Below, in pieces: positions 7,891 to 15,860 of a DNA stretch of 53,775 bases. Within the stretch, counting starts at the first letter, position 1, and each line of letters opens with the position of its first letter. The position numbers were made by a program, and so were the translations under genes. The stretch comes from Actinotalea ferrariae CF5-4. Its GTDB lineage: Bacteria > Actinomycetota > Actinomycetes > Actinomycetales > Cellulomonadaceae. A model generated the notes under the pieces. It saw nothing but the letters and a program-made list of their open reading frames with translations, ran no database searches and was not told the DNA's origin. The stretch lies in NCBI RefSeq assembly GCF_000603945.1, contig NZ_AXCW01000005.1, positions 1 through 53,775 on the forward strand. The letters are read 5' to 3'.

Positions 7891-9150
7891 GTGCAGCCGT
7901 CCTCGCAGCCCGCCCCGACCGGGGGCCTCGACCCGTCCACCGGCGCGGGAGGGCACCCGACGGCAGCCACCGTGCCCGGCACCGTGCACCGTCGCCCTGT
8001 CGTGACGCTCGACGGGCACGTCGTCGGGTACTCGGTCACGGTGAGCCTCGACCCCGGGCCGGATGCGTCCGACGACGCCCAGCGCCTGCACGACGCGTAC
8101 CTGGCCCTCGACCTCCCGAACCTGGTGGCGGACCGCTTCGTGCTGCTCCCCGCCACTCCCCTCATGCTCGAGGGCTTCGTCCCGACGCCCGTCGTCCCGG
8201 GCCGCCTCGTGCTGACGCTGCCGGCCGGCTTCGAGCTGACGGCGGACGCCGCCACGCGCGCCGCCGCCCTGCGCGGCCTCGGCATGCAGCTCGCGCTCGA
8301 CGGCTACCGCGGGGAGCCGGCGCAGGACCCCCTCCTCCCCCAGCTGTCGTTCGTCCTCGTCAGGCACGCATCCGGTCCGCTCGCGCCGCTCGTCCACGCG
8401 GCGCACGCGGGCCAGGCGCGCGTCCTCGTGACGGGTCTGACGGACCGCGCGGCGGAGGACGAGTGCCGGGCCGCGGGGGTGGACGGGCTCGTCGGCACGT
8501 CGGCGGCCCCCGCCGAGGCGGCTCCCGCGGAGGGCACGACGCGCGTGTTCCGGGCGGGCGAGGCGCAGTGCCTGGCGCTGCTGCACCTGCTGCACGAGGA
8601 GGAGCCGGACTTCGGCGCGATCTCCCAGGTGATCGACACCGACCCCGTGCTGGTGCTCCGCGTGCTGCACCTGGTCAACAGCGGCGCGTTCGCGCTGCGG
8701 CACAGCGTCGACACGGTCAGCCAGGCGGTCGTGCTGGTGGGGGTCAAGGAGCTCCGGACCTTGGTGTCCGCGCTCATGCTCGACGCCCGCCCCGACGCCA
8801 TGGACAGCCTCTGGCTGATCCTCGCGCGGGCGCTGACGTGCGAGACGCTCGCGCAGGACTCCGCGGCCTACACCGTCGGCATGCTCTCGGCCCTGTCGGA
8901 GCAGCTGGGGATCCCCGCCTCGGTCGTCGTCGAGAAGGTGGGCGTCTCCCCGGCGGTCGCCGACGCGGTGCGGTACGAGTCGGGCGAGCTCGGCAACGTG
9001 CTCCACGCCGTCCGGGCGCACGAGCGCGCCGACACCCTCATGGTCATCGCGGCGGGCTTCCAGCCCGAGGAGCTCTCGGCGGTCTACATGCGGTCGGTCT
9101 CCGACGCGCTGGAGACCGCGCGCGCGGTCACCCGGCAGAACCAGCTCTGA
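7891..9150 (+). CDS. EAL-like/HDOD domain signalling protein (YuxH type)
   Basis: 419 residues. The N-terminal half (to about residue 200) looks like a degenerate EAL domain (RRPVVTLDGHVVGYSVTVSL; LLPQLSFVLVR) without recognisable catalytic residues. The C-terminal half is an HDOD domain: ALLHLLHEEEPDFGAISQVI then DPVLVLRVLHLVNSGAFALR and SVDTVSQAVVLVGVKELRTL. HDOD proteins act as non-catalytic signalling scaffolds, often for motility. I chose GTG 7891 because AGGAG sits five bases upstream; the frame also allows ATG 7828. It follows fliW by about 100 bp, in the usual place of csrA, and is followed by a strong terminator, so it probably closes the flagellar operon. Confidence 0.75.
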   Translation: MQPSSQPAPTGGLDPSTGAGGHPTAATVPGTVHRRPVVTLDGHVVGYSVTVSLDPGPDASDDAQRLHDAYLALDLPNLVADRFVLLPATPLMLEGFVPTPVVPGRLVLTLPAGFELTADAATRAAALRGLGMQLALDGYRGEPAQDPLLPQLSFVLVRHASGPLAPLVHAAHAGQARVLVTGLTDRAAEDECRAAGVDGLVGTSAAPAEAAPAEGTTRVFRAGEAQCLALLHLLHEEEPDFGAISQVIDTDPVLVLRVLHLVNSGAFALRHSVDTVSQAVVLVGVKELRTLVSALMLDARPDAMDSLWLILARALTCETLAQDSAAYTVGMLSALSEQLGIPASVVVEKVGVSPAVADAVRYESGELGNVLHAVRAHERADTLMVIAAGFQPEELSAVYMRSVSDALETARAVTRQNQL

Positions 9151-9177
9151 CGTCCGGTCCTCGTGGCCGGCGCTCCA

Positions 9178-9210
9178 CCCCGCGCGTCGGCGCTCCGGCG
9201 ACGCGCGGGG
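9178..9210. terminator. Bidirectional hairpin between convergent genes
   Basis: CCCCGCGCGTCG and CGACGCGCGGGG form a perfect 12-bp stem with a 9-base loop. The right arm motif GACGCGCGGGGTCG recurs at about 9232. It lies between the HDOD gene and the convergent aldo-keto reductase gene. Confidence 0.65.
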
Positions 9211-9256
9211 TCGGTGCGTCGCGGTCGCGTGACGCGCGGGGTCGGCGCGTCCGACG

Positions 9257-10261
9257 TCAGGCGACGCGCGTGGGCGGCACCTGCGTGCGGCTGGGGTCGC
9301 GCTCGGCGAGGTGCCCGACGGCGTCGTCGATCGCGGCCATGACGTACTCGTCCAGCTGGACGCCGGACGCCCGGACGTTGTCGCGCACCTGGTCGGGGCG
9401 CGAGGCGCCGATGATCGCGGCGGCCACGTTGGGGTTCTGCAGCACCCAGGCGATCGCGAGCTGCGCCATGGTGATCCCCAGGTCGTCGGCGATCGGCTTG
9501 AGCGCCTGCACGCCCGTCAGCACCTCGTCGTCCATGAAGCGCTTGATCATGTCTGCGCCGCCCTTGTCGTCGGCGGCACGGCTCCCCGCGGGCGCGGACC
9601 GGCCCGGCTGGTACTTGCCGGTGAGTACGCCCTGCGCGACCGGTGACCACACGATCTGGGAGACGCCGACCTCCTCCGACGCGGGCACCACCTCGGCCTC
9701 GATGACCCGCCACAGCATCGAGTACTGCGGCTGGTTCGAGATGAGCTGGATGCCGAGGTCCTTCGCCAGCGCGTGGCCGGCCCGGATCTGGTCCGCGGTC
9801 CACTCGCTCACGCCGATGTACAGCGCCTTGCCCTGACGGACGACGTCGGCGAACGCCTGCATCGTCTCCTCCAGCGGCGTCTCCACGTCGAAGCGGTGCG
9901 CCTGGTAGAGGTCGACGTAGTCGGTGCCCAGGCGCCGCAGCGAGCCGTGGATCGACTCCATGATGTGCTTGCGGGACAGCCCGGTGTCGTTGTGGCCCTT
10001 GGGCCCGGTCGGCCAGTAGACCTTGGTGAAGATCTCCAGCGACTCGCGGCGCTCCCCGCGCAGGGCGTCGCCCAGCACCTCCTCCGCGACCGTGTTCGCG
10101 TAGACGTCCGCGGTGTCGAAGGAGCTGATGCCGACGTCCAGCGCCGCGCGCACGCACTCCACGGCGGTCTCGTTCTCCACCTGCGACCCGTGCGTCAGCC
10201 AGTTCCCGTAGGTGATCTCGGAGATCTTCAGGCCGCTGTTGCCGAGATACCGGTGCTGCAT
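9257..10261 (-). CDS. Aldo/keto reductase (Kv-beta / YghZ-like)
   Basis: 334 residues, starting MQHRYLGNSGLKISEITYGN. The AKR tetrad is visible: Asp and Tyr in SSFDTADVYAN, Lys in LEIFTKVYW, His in DLYQAHRFD. NADPH-binding features follow (SPVAQGVLTGKYQPG; AAIIGASRPDQV). The QYSMLWRVIEAEVVP segment is typical of the potassium-channel beta-subunit-like branch. It should reduce aldehydes or ketones with NADPH; the substrate is unknown. The ATG at 10261 has AGGAG seven bases upstream; the longer open frame (to 10486) adds low-complexity residues only and is rejected. Confidence 0.9.
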   Translation of the reverse strand: MQHRYLGNSGLKISEITYGNWLTHGSQVENETAVECVRAALDVGISSFDTADVYANTVAEEVLGDALRGERRESLEIFTKVYWPTGPKGHNDTGLSRKHIMESIHGSLRRLGTDYVDLYQAHRFDVETPLEETMQAFADVVRQGKALYIGVSEWTADQIRAGHALAKDLGIQLISNQPQYSMLWRVIEAEVVPASEEVGVSQIVWSPVAQGVLTGKYQPGRSAPAGSRAADDKGGADMIKRFMDDEVLTGVQALKPIADDLGITMAQLAIAWVLQNPNVAAAIIGASRPDQVRDNVRASGVQLDEYVMAAIDDAVGHLAERDPSRTQVPPTRVA

Positions 10262-10391
10262 GGGGTCGCTCCTGCGCGTCGTCGGTGGGGTGTCGCGGGT
10301 GGGATGTCGCGGGTGAGGTGTCGGTGGTGGGTGCCGGGTTGCCGCTGTCTCCGATTCGACCACACGCCACCGACACCCGGTGGCCGAAGGG

Positions 10392-10688
10392 TCAGTCGGG
10401 CGGACCAGCAGGTCCGGGGACCGCGCAGACGTCGCCGACGCAGCCCGGGCCGTCGCTCCCGACCATCTGCAGGCCGGGAAGGGCAACGGCGTCGCCCTGG
10501 CCGCCGAGGCCGTCGCCCCGCCCGACGGTGAAGAGCGGCACAGCGGCAGGAGGCGCCGTCGTCGGCACAGCGGCAGGAGGCGCCGTCGTCGGCACAGCGG
10601 GAGGCGTCGTCGTCGGCCGGTCCGCCGGCGGCGCGGCTGCCGCGGGGCCCCCGTCGTGGGCCACGGGCGCCGTCGTCGGACCGCTCAC
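10392..10688 (-). CDS. Small Pro/Ala/Thr-rich protein of unknown function, coupled to the FrnE-like gene
   Basis: 98 codons from a GTG whose bases overlap the stop of the FrnE-like gene (GTGA), the arrangement of a translationally coupled pair. The N-terminal half is low complexity with a nine-residue repeat (PTTAPPAAV, twice, then a variant), encoded by a 27-bp tandem repeat. The C-terminal half is different (VPLFTVGRGDGLGGQGDAVA) and ends with two cysteines in GCVGDVCAVPG. I recognise no family. A cysteine pair beside a thiol oxidoreductase is suggestive but unproven; no signal peptide is seen. It may also be a chance frame in GC-rich DNA. Confidence 0.4.
   Translation of the reverse strand: MSGPTTAPVAHDGGPAAAAPPADRPTTTPPAVPTTAPPAAVPTTAPPAAVPLFTVGRGDGLGGQGDAVALPGLQMVGSDGPGCVGDVCAVPGPAGPPD
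10537..10617. repeat. 27-bp tandem repeat, three units
   Basis: Units starting GGCACAGCGGCAGGAGGCGC begin at 10537, 10564 and 10591; the third is diverged. In the minus frame they encode PTTAPPAAV-type repeats of the small coupled protein. Confidence 0.8.
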
Positions 10689-11371
10689 GCGCCGGACCCG
10701 CCGACCGGCACGGCCTGGTGGTCCGCGGCCGCCTGGGCGAGCGCCCGCGCGAACACCTCCGCCTCCTGCGCGCCCGAGACGCCGTAGCGCCCGTCGACCA
10801 CGGTGAACGGAACCCCGGAGATCCCGTAGGCCCGGGCCTGGGCGAAGTCCTGCTCGACGGCGTCGGCGTGGCGCCCGTCGGTCAGGGCCGCGCGCGTCTC
10901 GCCCGGGTCGAGCCCGACCTCGGCGGCCAGCTCGACGAGGTCCTCGACGCGTCCCACGTGCCGACCCTCCTCGAAGTAGGCGCGGAACAGGCGCTCGACC
11001 ATGGCGTTCTGGAGACCGTGCGCGGCGGCGTGGTGGAGCAGCTCGTGCGCGGTGAGCGTCGTGGTGTGCTGCGCCGTGTCGAACCGGTAGGCCAGGCCCT
11101 CGGCGGCGGCGATGCCGGTCACCTGCTCGAGCATCCGGTCGACGTGCTCGGGCGGCATGCCCTTGTGCACCGCGAGGAAGTCCGCCACGGAGCCGTCGAA
11201 GTCGACCGGCGTGTCCGGTGCGAGGAGGAACGAGTGGTACGTGACCTGCACGTCCAGCGTGCCGCCCTGCTCCCGGTACAGCTCGAGCCCGCGCTCGAAG
11301 CGCCGCTTCCCGATGTAGCACCACGGGCAGATGACGTCCGACCAGACGTCGACGATGATCGCTGCGCTCAT
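10685..11371 (-). CDS. FrnE-like DsbA-family oxidoreductase
   Basis: 228 residues from ATG 11371. The start AAIIVDVWSDVICPWCYIGK has the thioredoxin-fold CPWC active site of the FrnE / 2-hydroxychromene-2-carboxylate isomerase branch. The helical insert has TTTLTAHELLHHAAAHGLQN, and the cis-Pro loop is YGISGVPFTVVDGRYGVSGA followed by Q. These proteins are cytosolic and act in disulfide exchange or stress defence. The frame allows an ATG at 11404 (11 residues longer), but family members start close to the first beta strand, so I prefer 11371; neither has a strong ribosome binding site. Its stop overlaps the GTG of the Pro/Ala-rich small gene. Confidence 0.9.
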   Translation of the reverse strand: MSAAIIVDVWSDVICPWCYIGKRRFERGLELYREQGGTLDVQVTYHSFLLAPDTPVDFDGSVADFLAVHKGMPPEHVDRMLEQVTGIAAAEGLAYRFDTAQHTTTLTAHELLHHAAAHGLQNAMVERLFRAYFEEGRHVGRVEDLVELAAEVGLDPGETRAALTDGRHADAVEQDFAQARAYGISGVPFTVVDGRYGVSGAQEAEVFARALAQAAADHQAVPVGGSGA

Positions 11372-11466
11372 GTCCGTGGGGAACGGACGAGAGGTGTCCT
11401 GCATTCCGCGAGGCGCCCTGGGGACTGCCGCGCTGCCGTGTCGGTGTCGGCTGCTTCACTCGTCCG

Positions 11467-12580
11467 ATGGACAGCACCCGCCCGACGACGGCGCACGACG
11501 TCGCCCTGCTGCGTCTGGTCGCCCAGCGGCTGGCCGGCCCGCGCGCGGCCACGGCTCGCGAGGCGGTCGCGCACCTCGCGGCCGTGCAGGGCCAGGACCT
11601 GCCCGGTGCCCTGCGGTCGGTGGCGCTGCGGACGGACGGGACCGTCGCCGACGTCGTCCGGGCGCTCGACGCCGGCGAGGTCGTCCGGACGTGGCCCATG
11701 CGCGGGACGCTGCACCTGGTGGCTGCGGAGGACCTGCCGTGGATGGTCGCCCTCATGACCGAGCGGCCCCGGACGGCGGCGGCACGCCGGCGGGGGCAGC
11801 TCGGGCTCACGGAGGACCACCTCGCGTCGGCGAGGGGCGCTCGTGGAGGCCGCACTCGCCGACGGGCGTGGGCTCGCACGGGCGGAGGTGCTCGCGCTCT
11901 GGGCCCAGGCAGGTCTGCCGACGGCGGCCGGGGCCGGCTACCACCTCCTGGCGTTCCTGGCGCAGACGGGCGTGGTCTGCCTCGGCCCGGTCCGCGACGG
12001 GGAGCAGCTGTTCGTGCTGACGTCCTCCTGGGTCCCGGGCGGTCGGGTCCTGGGGCGTGACCTGGGCGAGGAGGAGGCGTTCGCCGAGCTGGCGCTGCGG
12101 TACGTCCGGGGTCACGGTCCTGCCACGGCCCAGGACCTGGCGCGGTGGACCGGGCTGCCGCTCGGGCCGGTGCGCCGCGGCCTCGCCGCGGTGGCGGACC
12201 GGCTGACGACGCTCGACCTGGACGGCCGGTCGCTGCTCGTGGACCCGGCGCTCCTCGAGGGGCTCGAGACCCACCGGGAGGACGCCCGACGCACGATGCT
12301 CCTGCCGGGCTTCGACGAGATCGTGCTCGGGTACGCCGACCGGTCCGTCACGGTCGCGCCGGAGCACGCCGACCGGATCGTCCCCGGTGCGAACGGCGTC
12401 TTCCGGCCCACGGTCGTCCACGACGGCCGCGTCGTCGGCGTGTGGCGCGTCGTGGGAGGCGGGAGCCGACGGCGGGTCGAGGCCGAGCCCTTCGAGGACT
12501 GGCCGCTCGGGGTGGCGGCGGAGGTCGAGCGGCTCGGGGCAGCGGTCGTGGAGGACGCGGCCGCCGGCGTCCGGCCCTAG
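11467..12580 (+). pseudogene. Winged-helix DNA-binding domain protein (HTH_42/YcaQ-like), single-base frameshift
   Basis: The N-terminal frame starts MDSTRPTTAHDVALLRLVAQ and holds AAVQGQDLPGALRSVALRT plus RTWPMRGTLHLVAAEDLPWM, the signature of the crosslink-glycosylase-like HTH_42 family. After ASARGA the homology jumps to another frame that continues ALVEAALADGRGLARAEVLA and runs to MLLPGFDEIVLGYADRS and FRPTVVHDGRVVGVWR. Removing one G from the GGGG at 11834-11837 joins the two frames into one protein of about 370 residues. Thus the gene is either frameshifted or carries a sequencing indel. Related YcaQ/AlkX proteins unhook DNA interstrand crosslinks; the actinobacterial paralogues are mostly uncharacterised. 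Confidence 0.8.
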
Positions 12581-12690
12581 GTCGGGCTCCGCATCAGGGG
12601 CGCGCCTCGGAGCGCGGTCCGTGCGCCGTCCCCCGGTGTGCCATCCCCCCGGTGTGCCGTCCCCCCGTGGGTCAGTCATCGCCCCGTGTG

Positions 12691-13194
12691 TCATCCCCCG
12701 GTGAAGACGGTGATCGCCAGGGGAGCGCCGAGATCGTCGCAGGCAGCGCCGAGGAGCCCTTCCGCGTCGTTCCACTCGGGGGAGCGCACACCGGTCGACT
12801 CGGCGTACCCGCCGGCAGGGACGGCCGGCGCGATCTCCTGCAGCTCGCCGATCGCGGTGCGCACGGCACTCCCCCCGGTCGAGGGCAGACGGTCGAGCAC
12901 GCGGGTCGCCAGCTGGTACCAGCCGTCACGCTCCTGCGCCTCCATGCGGCCGCCGGCGAGGCCGAGGTCGGCGTTCTCCACGATCGTCAGCACATCACCG
13001 AACGCGGCGCAGACGGCGGCGTCATCCGGAGCCCCGTCGTCGGGCGGCGTGGCCGGGGACGGCTCCTCGGCTGCGGTACTGGCCTGGGGCGCCTCGATCT
13101 CCTCTGCCTGAGGCTCGCCGTCGGCACTGCAGCCACCCAGGACCGCCGTGCTCAGGACCGCCGCCGAGACCGCTGCCCATGTCTTCGTCCGCAT
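12691..13194 (-). CDS. Putative secreted lipoprotein of unknown function
   Basis: 167 residues. Positively charged start MRTKTW, hydrophobic core and a lipobox LGGC with Cys at about residue 22, followed by an acidic, Pro-rich linker (PQASTAAEEPSPATPPDDGA). The mature domain is about 100 residues, with AAVCAAFGDVLTIVENADLG and a second Cys near the end (AACDDLG), which could pair. The ATG at 13194 has AGGGGGC upstream. I recognise no named family; it looks like a small actinobacterial cell-envelope lipoprotein. The 110 bp between its stop and the winged-helix gene hold short CCGTCCCCCGGTGTG-like repeats and no gene. Confidence 0.7.
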   Translation of the reverse strand: MRTKTWAAVSAAVLSTAVLGGCSADGEPQAEEIEAPQASTAAEEPSPATPPDDGAPDDAAVCAAFGDVLTIVENADLGLAGGRMEAQERDGWYQLATRVLDRLPSTGGSAVRTAIGELQEIAPAVPAGGYAESTGVRSPEWNDAEGLLGAACDDLGAPLAITVFTGG

Positions 13195-13354
13195 CTGTCC
13201 GTGCCCCCTGTGTCGTCGTCTGATCGGTACGACCGAACGTCGGAGAGTCTGCCGCCGGCCCCACCTTCACAGCGTGGGGACACACCCGAGGTCGCGTCCT
13301 CGCTGATGCGCCGTGACAGGTGGATGCTGGAGACCCGTCCGAGCGGAGGCACCC

Positions 13355-13921
13355 ATGGGCACGCTGATCTACGCGGCGAACATGTCGCTCGACGGCTACC
13401 TCGAGGACGTGACCGGTTCCTTCGACTGGTCGGTGCCCGACGAGGAGGTGCATGCGTTCTGGAACGAGCACGAGCGGCAGATCGGCACGTCGCTCTACGG
13501 CCGCCGCATGTACGAGACGATGCGCGTCTGGGAGGACGACGACTGGTTGGCGGACGAGCCGGCCGTCGTCCGCGAGTACGCGGGGATCTGGCGGGCCGCC
13601 GACAAGATCGTCTACTCCTCGACGCTCCCGGAGGTGACGACAGCGCGGACGAGGATCGAGCGGCGCTTCGAGCCCGAGGCGGTGCGACGGCTCAAGGAGA
13701 CGTCCGCCTCGGACCTGAGCATCGGCGGTGCCGGGATCGCGGCGGAGGCGTTCCGGCACGGCCTGGTCGACGAGTGCGTCCTGCTCCTGTGCCCCGTGAC
13801 GGTGGGCGGCGGCAAGCCGGCCCTGCCCCGGGACGTGCGTCTCGACCTCGAGCTGCTGGACCACCGGCGTCTGGGCAACGGTGTGATCGCTCTGCGCCAC
13901 GCGGTCCGCGGCATCGCCTGA
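13355..13921 (+). CDS. RibD C-terminal / dihydrofolate reductase-like protein
   Basis: 188 residues. The start GTLIYAANMSLDGYLEDVTG is the typical N terminus of the YyaP/YwjB-type DHFR-like family; GTSLYGRRMYETMRVWED and ADKIVYSSTLPEV follow, then the NADPH-loop LSIGGAGIAAEAFRHGLVDE and PVTVGGGKPALPRDV. It is predicted to be an NADPH-dependent reductase of unknown substrate. The ATG at 13355 is preceded by GCGGAGGC, which rejects the longer frame from 13313. Monocistronic. Confidence 0.88.
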   Translation: MGTLIYAANMSLDGYLEDVTGSFDWSVPDEEVHAFWNEHERQIGTSLYGRRMYETMRVWEDDDWLADEPAVVREYAGIWRAADKIVYSSTLPEVTTARTRIERRFEPEAVRRLKETSASDLSIGGAGIAAEAFRHGLVDECVLLLCPVTVGGGKPALPRDVRLDLELLDHRRLGNGVIALRHAVRGIA

Positions 13922-14002
13922 CCGACACCGCACGCTGGGACAGGGGCGCGGCGTCCGTCATCAGCGCGCGGCTGATCGGTGGATGCGTCGGCGCCGTGAT
14001 CG

Positions 14003-14116
14003 CTACCTCCTCCGCCGCCGTCCGCGCTCTCGGCTGCGGAGCGCCAGGCCGACGACGGTGAGGGCGATGCCGATCCCGAGAAGCGTGGCCGTGACGCCGG
14101 ACGCGAACGAGACGTG
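14003..14116 (-). pseudogene. Remnant of a small membrane protein
   Basis: A short minus-strand frame encodes a hydrophobic helix (TATLLGIGIALTVVGLAL) followed by a basic tail RSRERGRRRRR and a stop. It has no start codon: an in-frame TGA lies directly before it. This looks like the C-terminal end of a small single-span membrane protein whose front is lost. The evidence is only the hydrophobic plus basic pattern. Confidence 0.25.
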
Positions 14117-14135
14117 TCAGTGGTCGCCGATAGCC

Positions 14136-14151
14136 TCGTACACATGTTCGA
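14136..14151. promoter_or_regulatory. SOS box (LexA operator) overlapping the HNH gene start
   Basis: TCGTAC-ACAT-GTTCGA matches the actinobacterial SOS consensus TCGAAC-N4-GTTCGA with one mismatch. The ATG at 14144 of the DUF222-HNH gene lies inside it, so LexA bound here would block the start region. Confidence 0.6.
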
Positions 14152-15823
14152 CAGGGTGCTGGTGGAGCGGACCGCGGAGGACGACGTCGCGGCCGCCCTC
14201 GCCTATGCCCGCTCGCACGCCGGTCGGTCCATCCCGTGCCAGGACATCGCCGTGCGGTGGGCCTTGGCGAACCCGCACGCGGCACGTCTCGCCGCGGCCC
14301 GTCCCGGCCCGGCACTCGCCGCCCACCTGGTGGACCTCGGGGTCGCGAACGCCCCGAGCGAGGACCTGCTGGAGGCAGTCGGTGCGTGGGACCGGCTGGC
14401 CGCGTGGGTCGTCGCCCAGCAGGCGCGGGTGCTCCAGGAGCTCCACCGCCGGGTGGAGCTCTCCACCTGGGCCCAGAAGGGCCTCCAGGACGAGGTCGCC
14501 GGGACGCTCGCCGCGTCCGGTCGTGCGGTGAAGGTCCTCCTCGACCGGTCCCTGCAGCTCGCGGCGGCACCCGAGGTCCACGACGCACTCCTCGAGGGCG
14601 TGCTGTCCGTGCGCAAGGCCGACGTCCTCCTGCACGACACGGGGATGCTGTCCGGCGTGGAGGCCCGGCGCGTGCACGAGCAGCTGCTCCCCGAGGCCTC
14701 CCGTCTGACGGCGCCCGAGCTCGGGGCCGCGGCCCGCCGAGCCGTCCTGGAGATCGACCCGGACGCCGCCGAGCACCGGCACCGTCGCGCACGCGAGGAC
14801 CGGACGGTCGTGCTCGAGCCGGCTGCGGACTGCATGGCGACGATCCGCGCGTTCCTCCCCGCTGTGGAGGCCGTGAAGGCGATGCGAGCCCTCGACGCCG
14901 TGGCCGCCACCGCCGCTCCGGACGATCCTCGCGGCATCGACGCACGGCGGGCCGACGCGCTCGTGGACGTCCTCGCCGCAGTCCTGGACCGGGGCGTGGC
15001 CCCCGACGGGGAGGTCCTCCGCACGCGCAAGGGCCGTGCACCCCGGCTGTCCCTCACCATCAGCACCGACGCGCTGGCCGGGGCGTCCACGACGCCCGGT
15101 CATCTCGACGGGTACGGGCCGGTCCTGCCGAGCCTGGCGCGCCGGCTGGCGCAGGAGGCGACGTGGCACTTCCAGCGCACCGACCCGGCCACCGGGGAGG
15201 CGCTCGAGCAGGCCGGCAGCCGGTACCGCCCTCCGGACTCCCTGCGCTCGGCCATCGTGGCCCGCGACGTGACCTGCACCTTCCCCGGCTGCCGCATCAC
15301 CGCGGAGGTCTGCGACCTCGACCACACCATCCCCTACGACGACACCCGTGAGCCCGGCGCGCAGACGAGGCGCAGCAACCTCGCGGCACTGTGCCGCCAC
15401 CATCACCGGCTCAAGACGCACACCACCTGGAGCCCTCGCCGTGACCCGGCGTCCGGCGTCACCATCTGGATCTCACCGCGCGGCAAGCCGTACGCGCGCG
15501 ACCCCGTTCGGGCACCCGGCGAGTCATGGCCACGACACGAGGACGGACGAGCCGGACCCCACCGTCCGGGTGGACCGGGCCGTGCTCCCGGCGCTCCGGG
15601 TGACCGGGGCGGGACCGGTGACGTCGGCGACCCCAGGGACAGGGGCGGGACCGGTGACGTCGGCGACCGCAGGGCCCGCGGCGACACCAGTGACGTAGGC
15701 GACCCTCGCGACTTCAACGAACGCACTGACCTGTGCGACGTGAACGACCTGGGCGACCCGGACCACCTGGGCGACGTGAACGACCTGGGCGACCCAGACC
15801 ACCTGGGCGAACCTCCGTTCTGA
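14144..15823 (+). CDS. DUF222 (13E12 repeat family) HNH endonuclease-like protein with a 12-residue repeat tail
   Basis: 559 residues from ATG 14144; a GTG at 14114 is also in frame. The N-terminal 350 residues are a helical DUF222 region (ALDAVAATAAPDDPRGIDAR then RADALVDVLAAVLDRG). The HNH domain follows with VTCTFPGCR, CDLDHTIPYDD and LCRHHHRLKTHTTW, so the zinc cysteines and catalytic His are present. This family is abundant in actinobacterial genomes, and members in Mycobacterium tuberculosis are LexA-regulated; the SOS box over the start agrees. The C-terminal 70 residues are an acidic/Gly repeat of 12-residue units (for example VNDLGDPDHLGD) that is not part of the nuclease. Convergent with the alpha-galactosidase gene. 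Confidence 0.88.
   Translation: MFDRVLVERTAEDDVAAALAYARSHAGRSIPCQDIAVRWALANPHAARLAAARPGPALAAHLVDLGVANAPSEDLLEAVGAWDRLAAWVVAQQARVLQELHRRVELSTWAQKGLQDEVAGTLAASGRAVKVLLDRSLQLAAAPEVHDALLEGVLSVRKADVLLHDTGMLSGVEARRVHEQLLPEASRLTAPELGAAARRAVLEIDPDAAEHRHRRAREDRTVVLEPAADCMATIRAFLPAVEAVKAMRALDAVAATAAPDDPRGIDARRADALVDVLAAVLDRGVAPDGEVLRTRKGRAPRLSLTISTDALAGASTTPGHLDGYGPVLPSLARRLAQEATWHFQRTDPATGEALEQAGSRYRPPDSLRSAIVARDVTCTFPGCRITAEVCDLDHTIPYDDTREPGAQTRRSNLAALCRHHHRLKTHTTWSPRRDPASGVTIWISPRGKPYARDPVRAPGESWPRHEDGRAGPHRPGGPGRAPGAPGDRGGTGDVGDPRDRGGTGDVGDRRARGDTSDVGDPRDFNERTDLCDVNDLGDPDHLGDVNDLGDPDHLGEPPF
15599..15814. repeat. 36-bp tandem repeat (six units) inside the HNH gene
   Basis: The protein tail divides into six 12-residue units: two of the GGTGDVGD type, one diverged copy, one transitional, and two nearly identical NDLGDPDHLG units. 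The last two DNA copies differ by one base over most of their length, showing recent duplication. Confidence 0.8.
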
Positions 15824-15860
15824 GCTCCGATCGCGTCGGTTGCTTCGGCCGCGAGCTCAG
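15820..15860. terminator. Inverted repeat between convergent HNH and alpha-galactosidase genes
   Basis: CTGAGCTC (15820-15827) pairs with GAGCTCAG (15853-15860) around a GC-rich loop. It overlaps both gene ends and is a plausible shared terminator. Confidence 0.4.
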
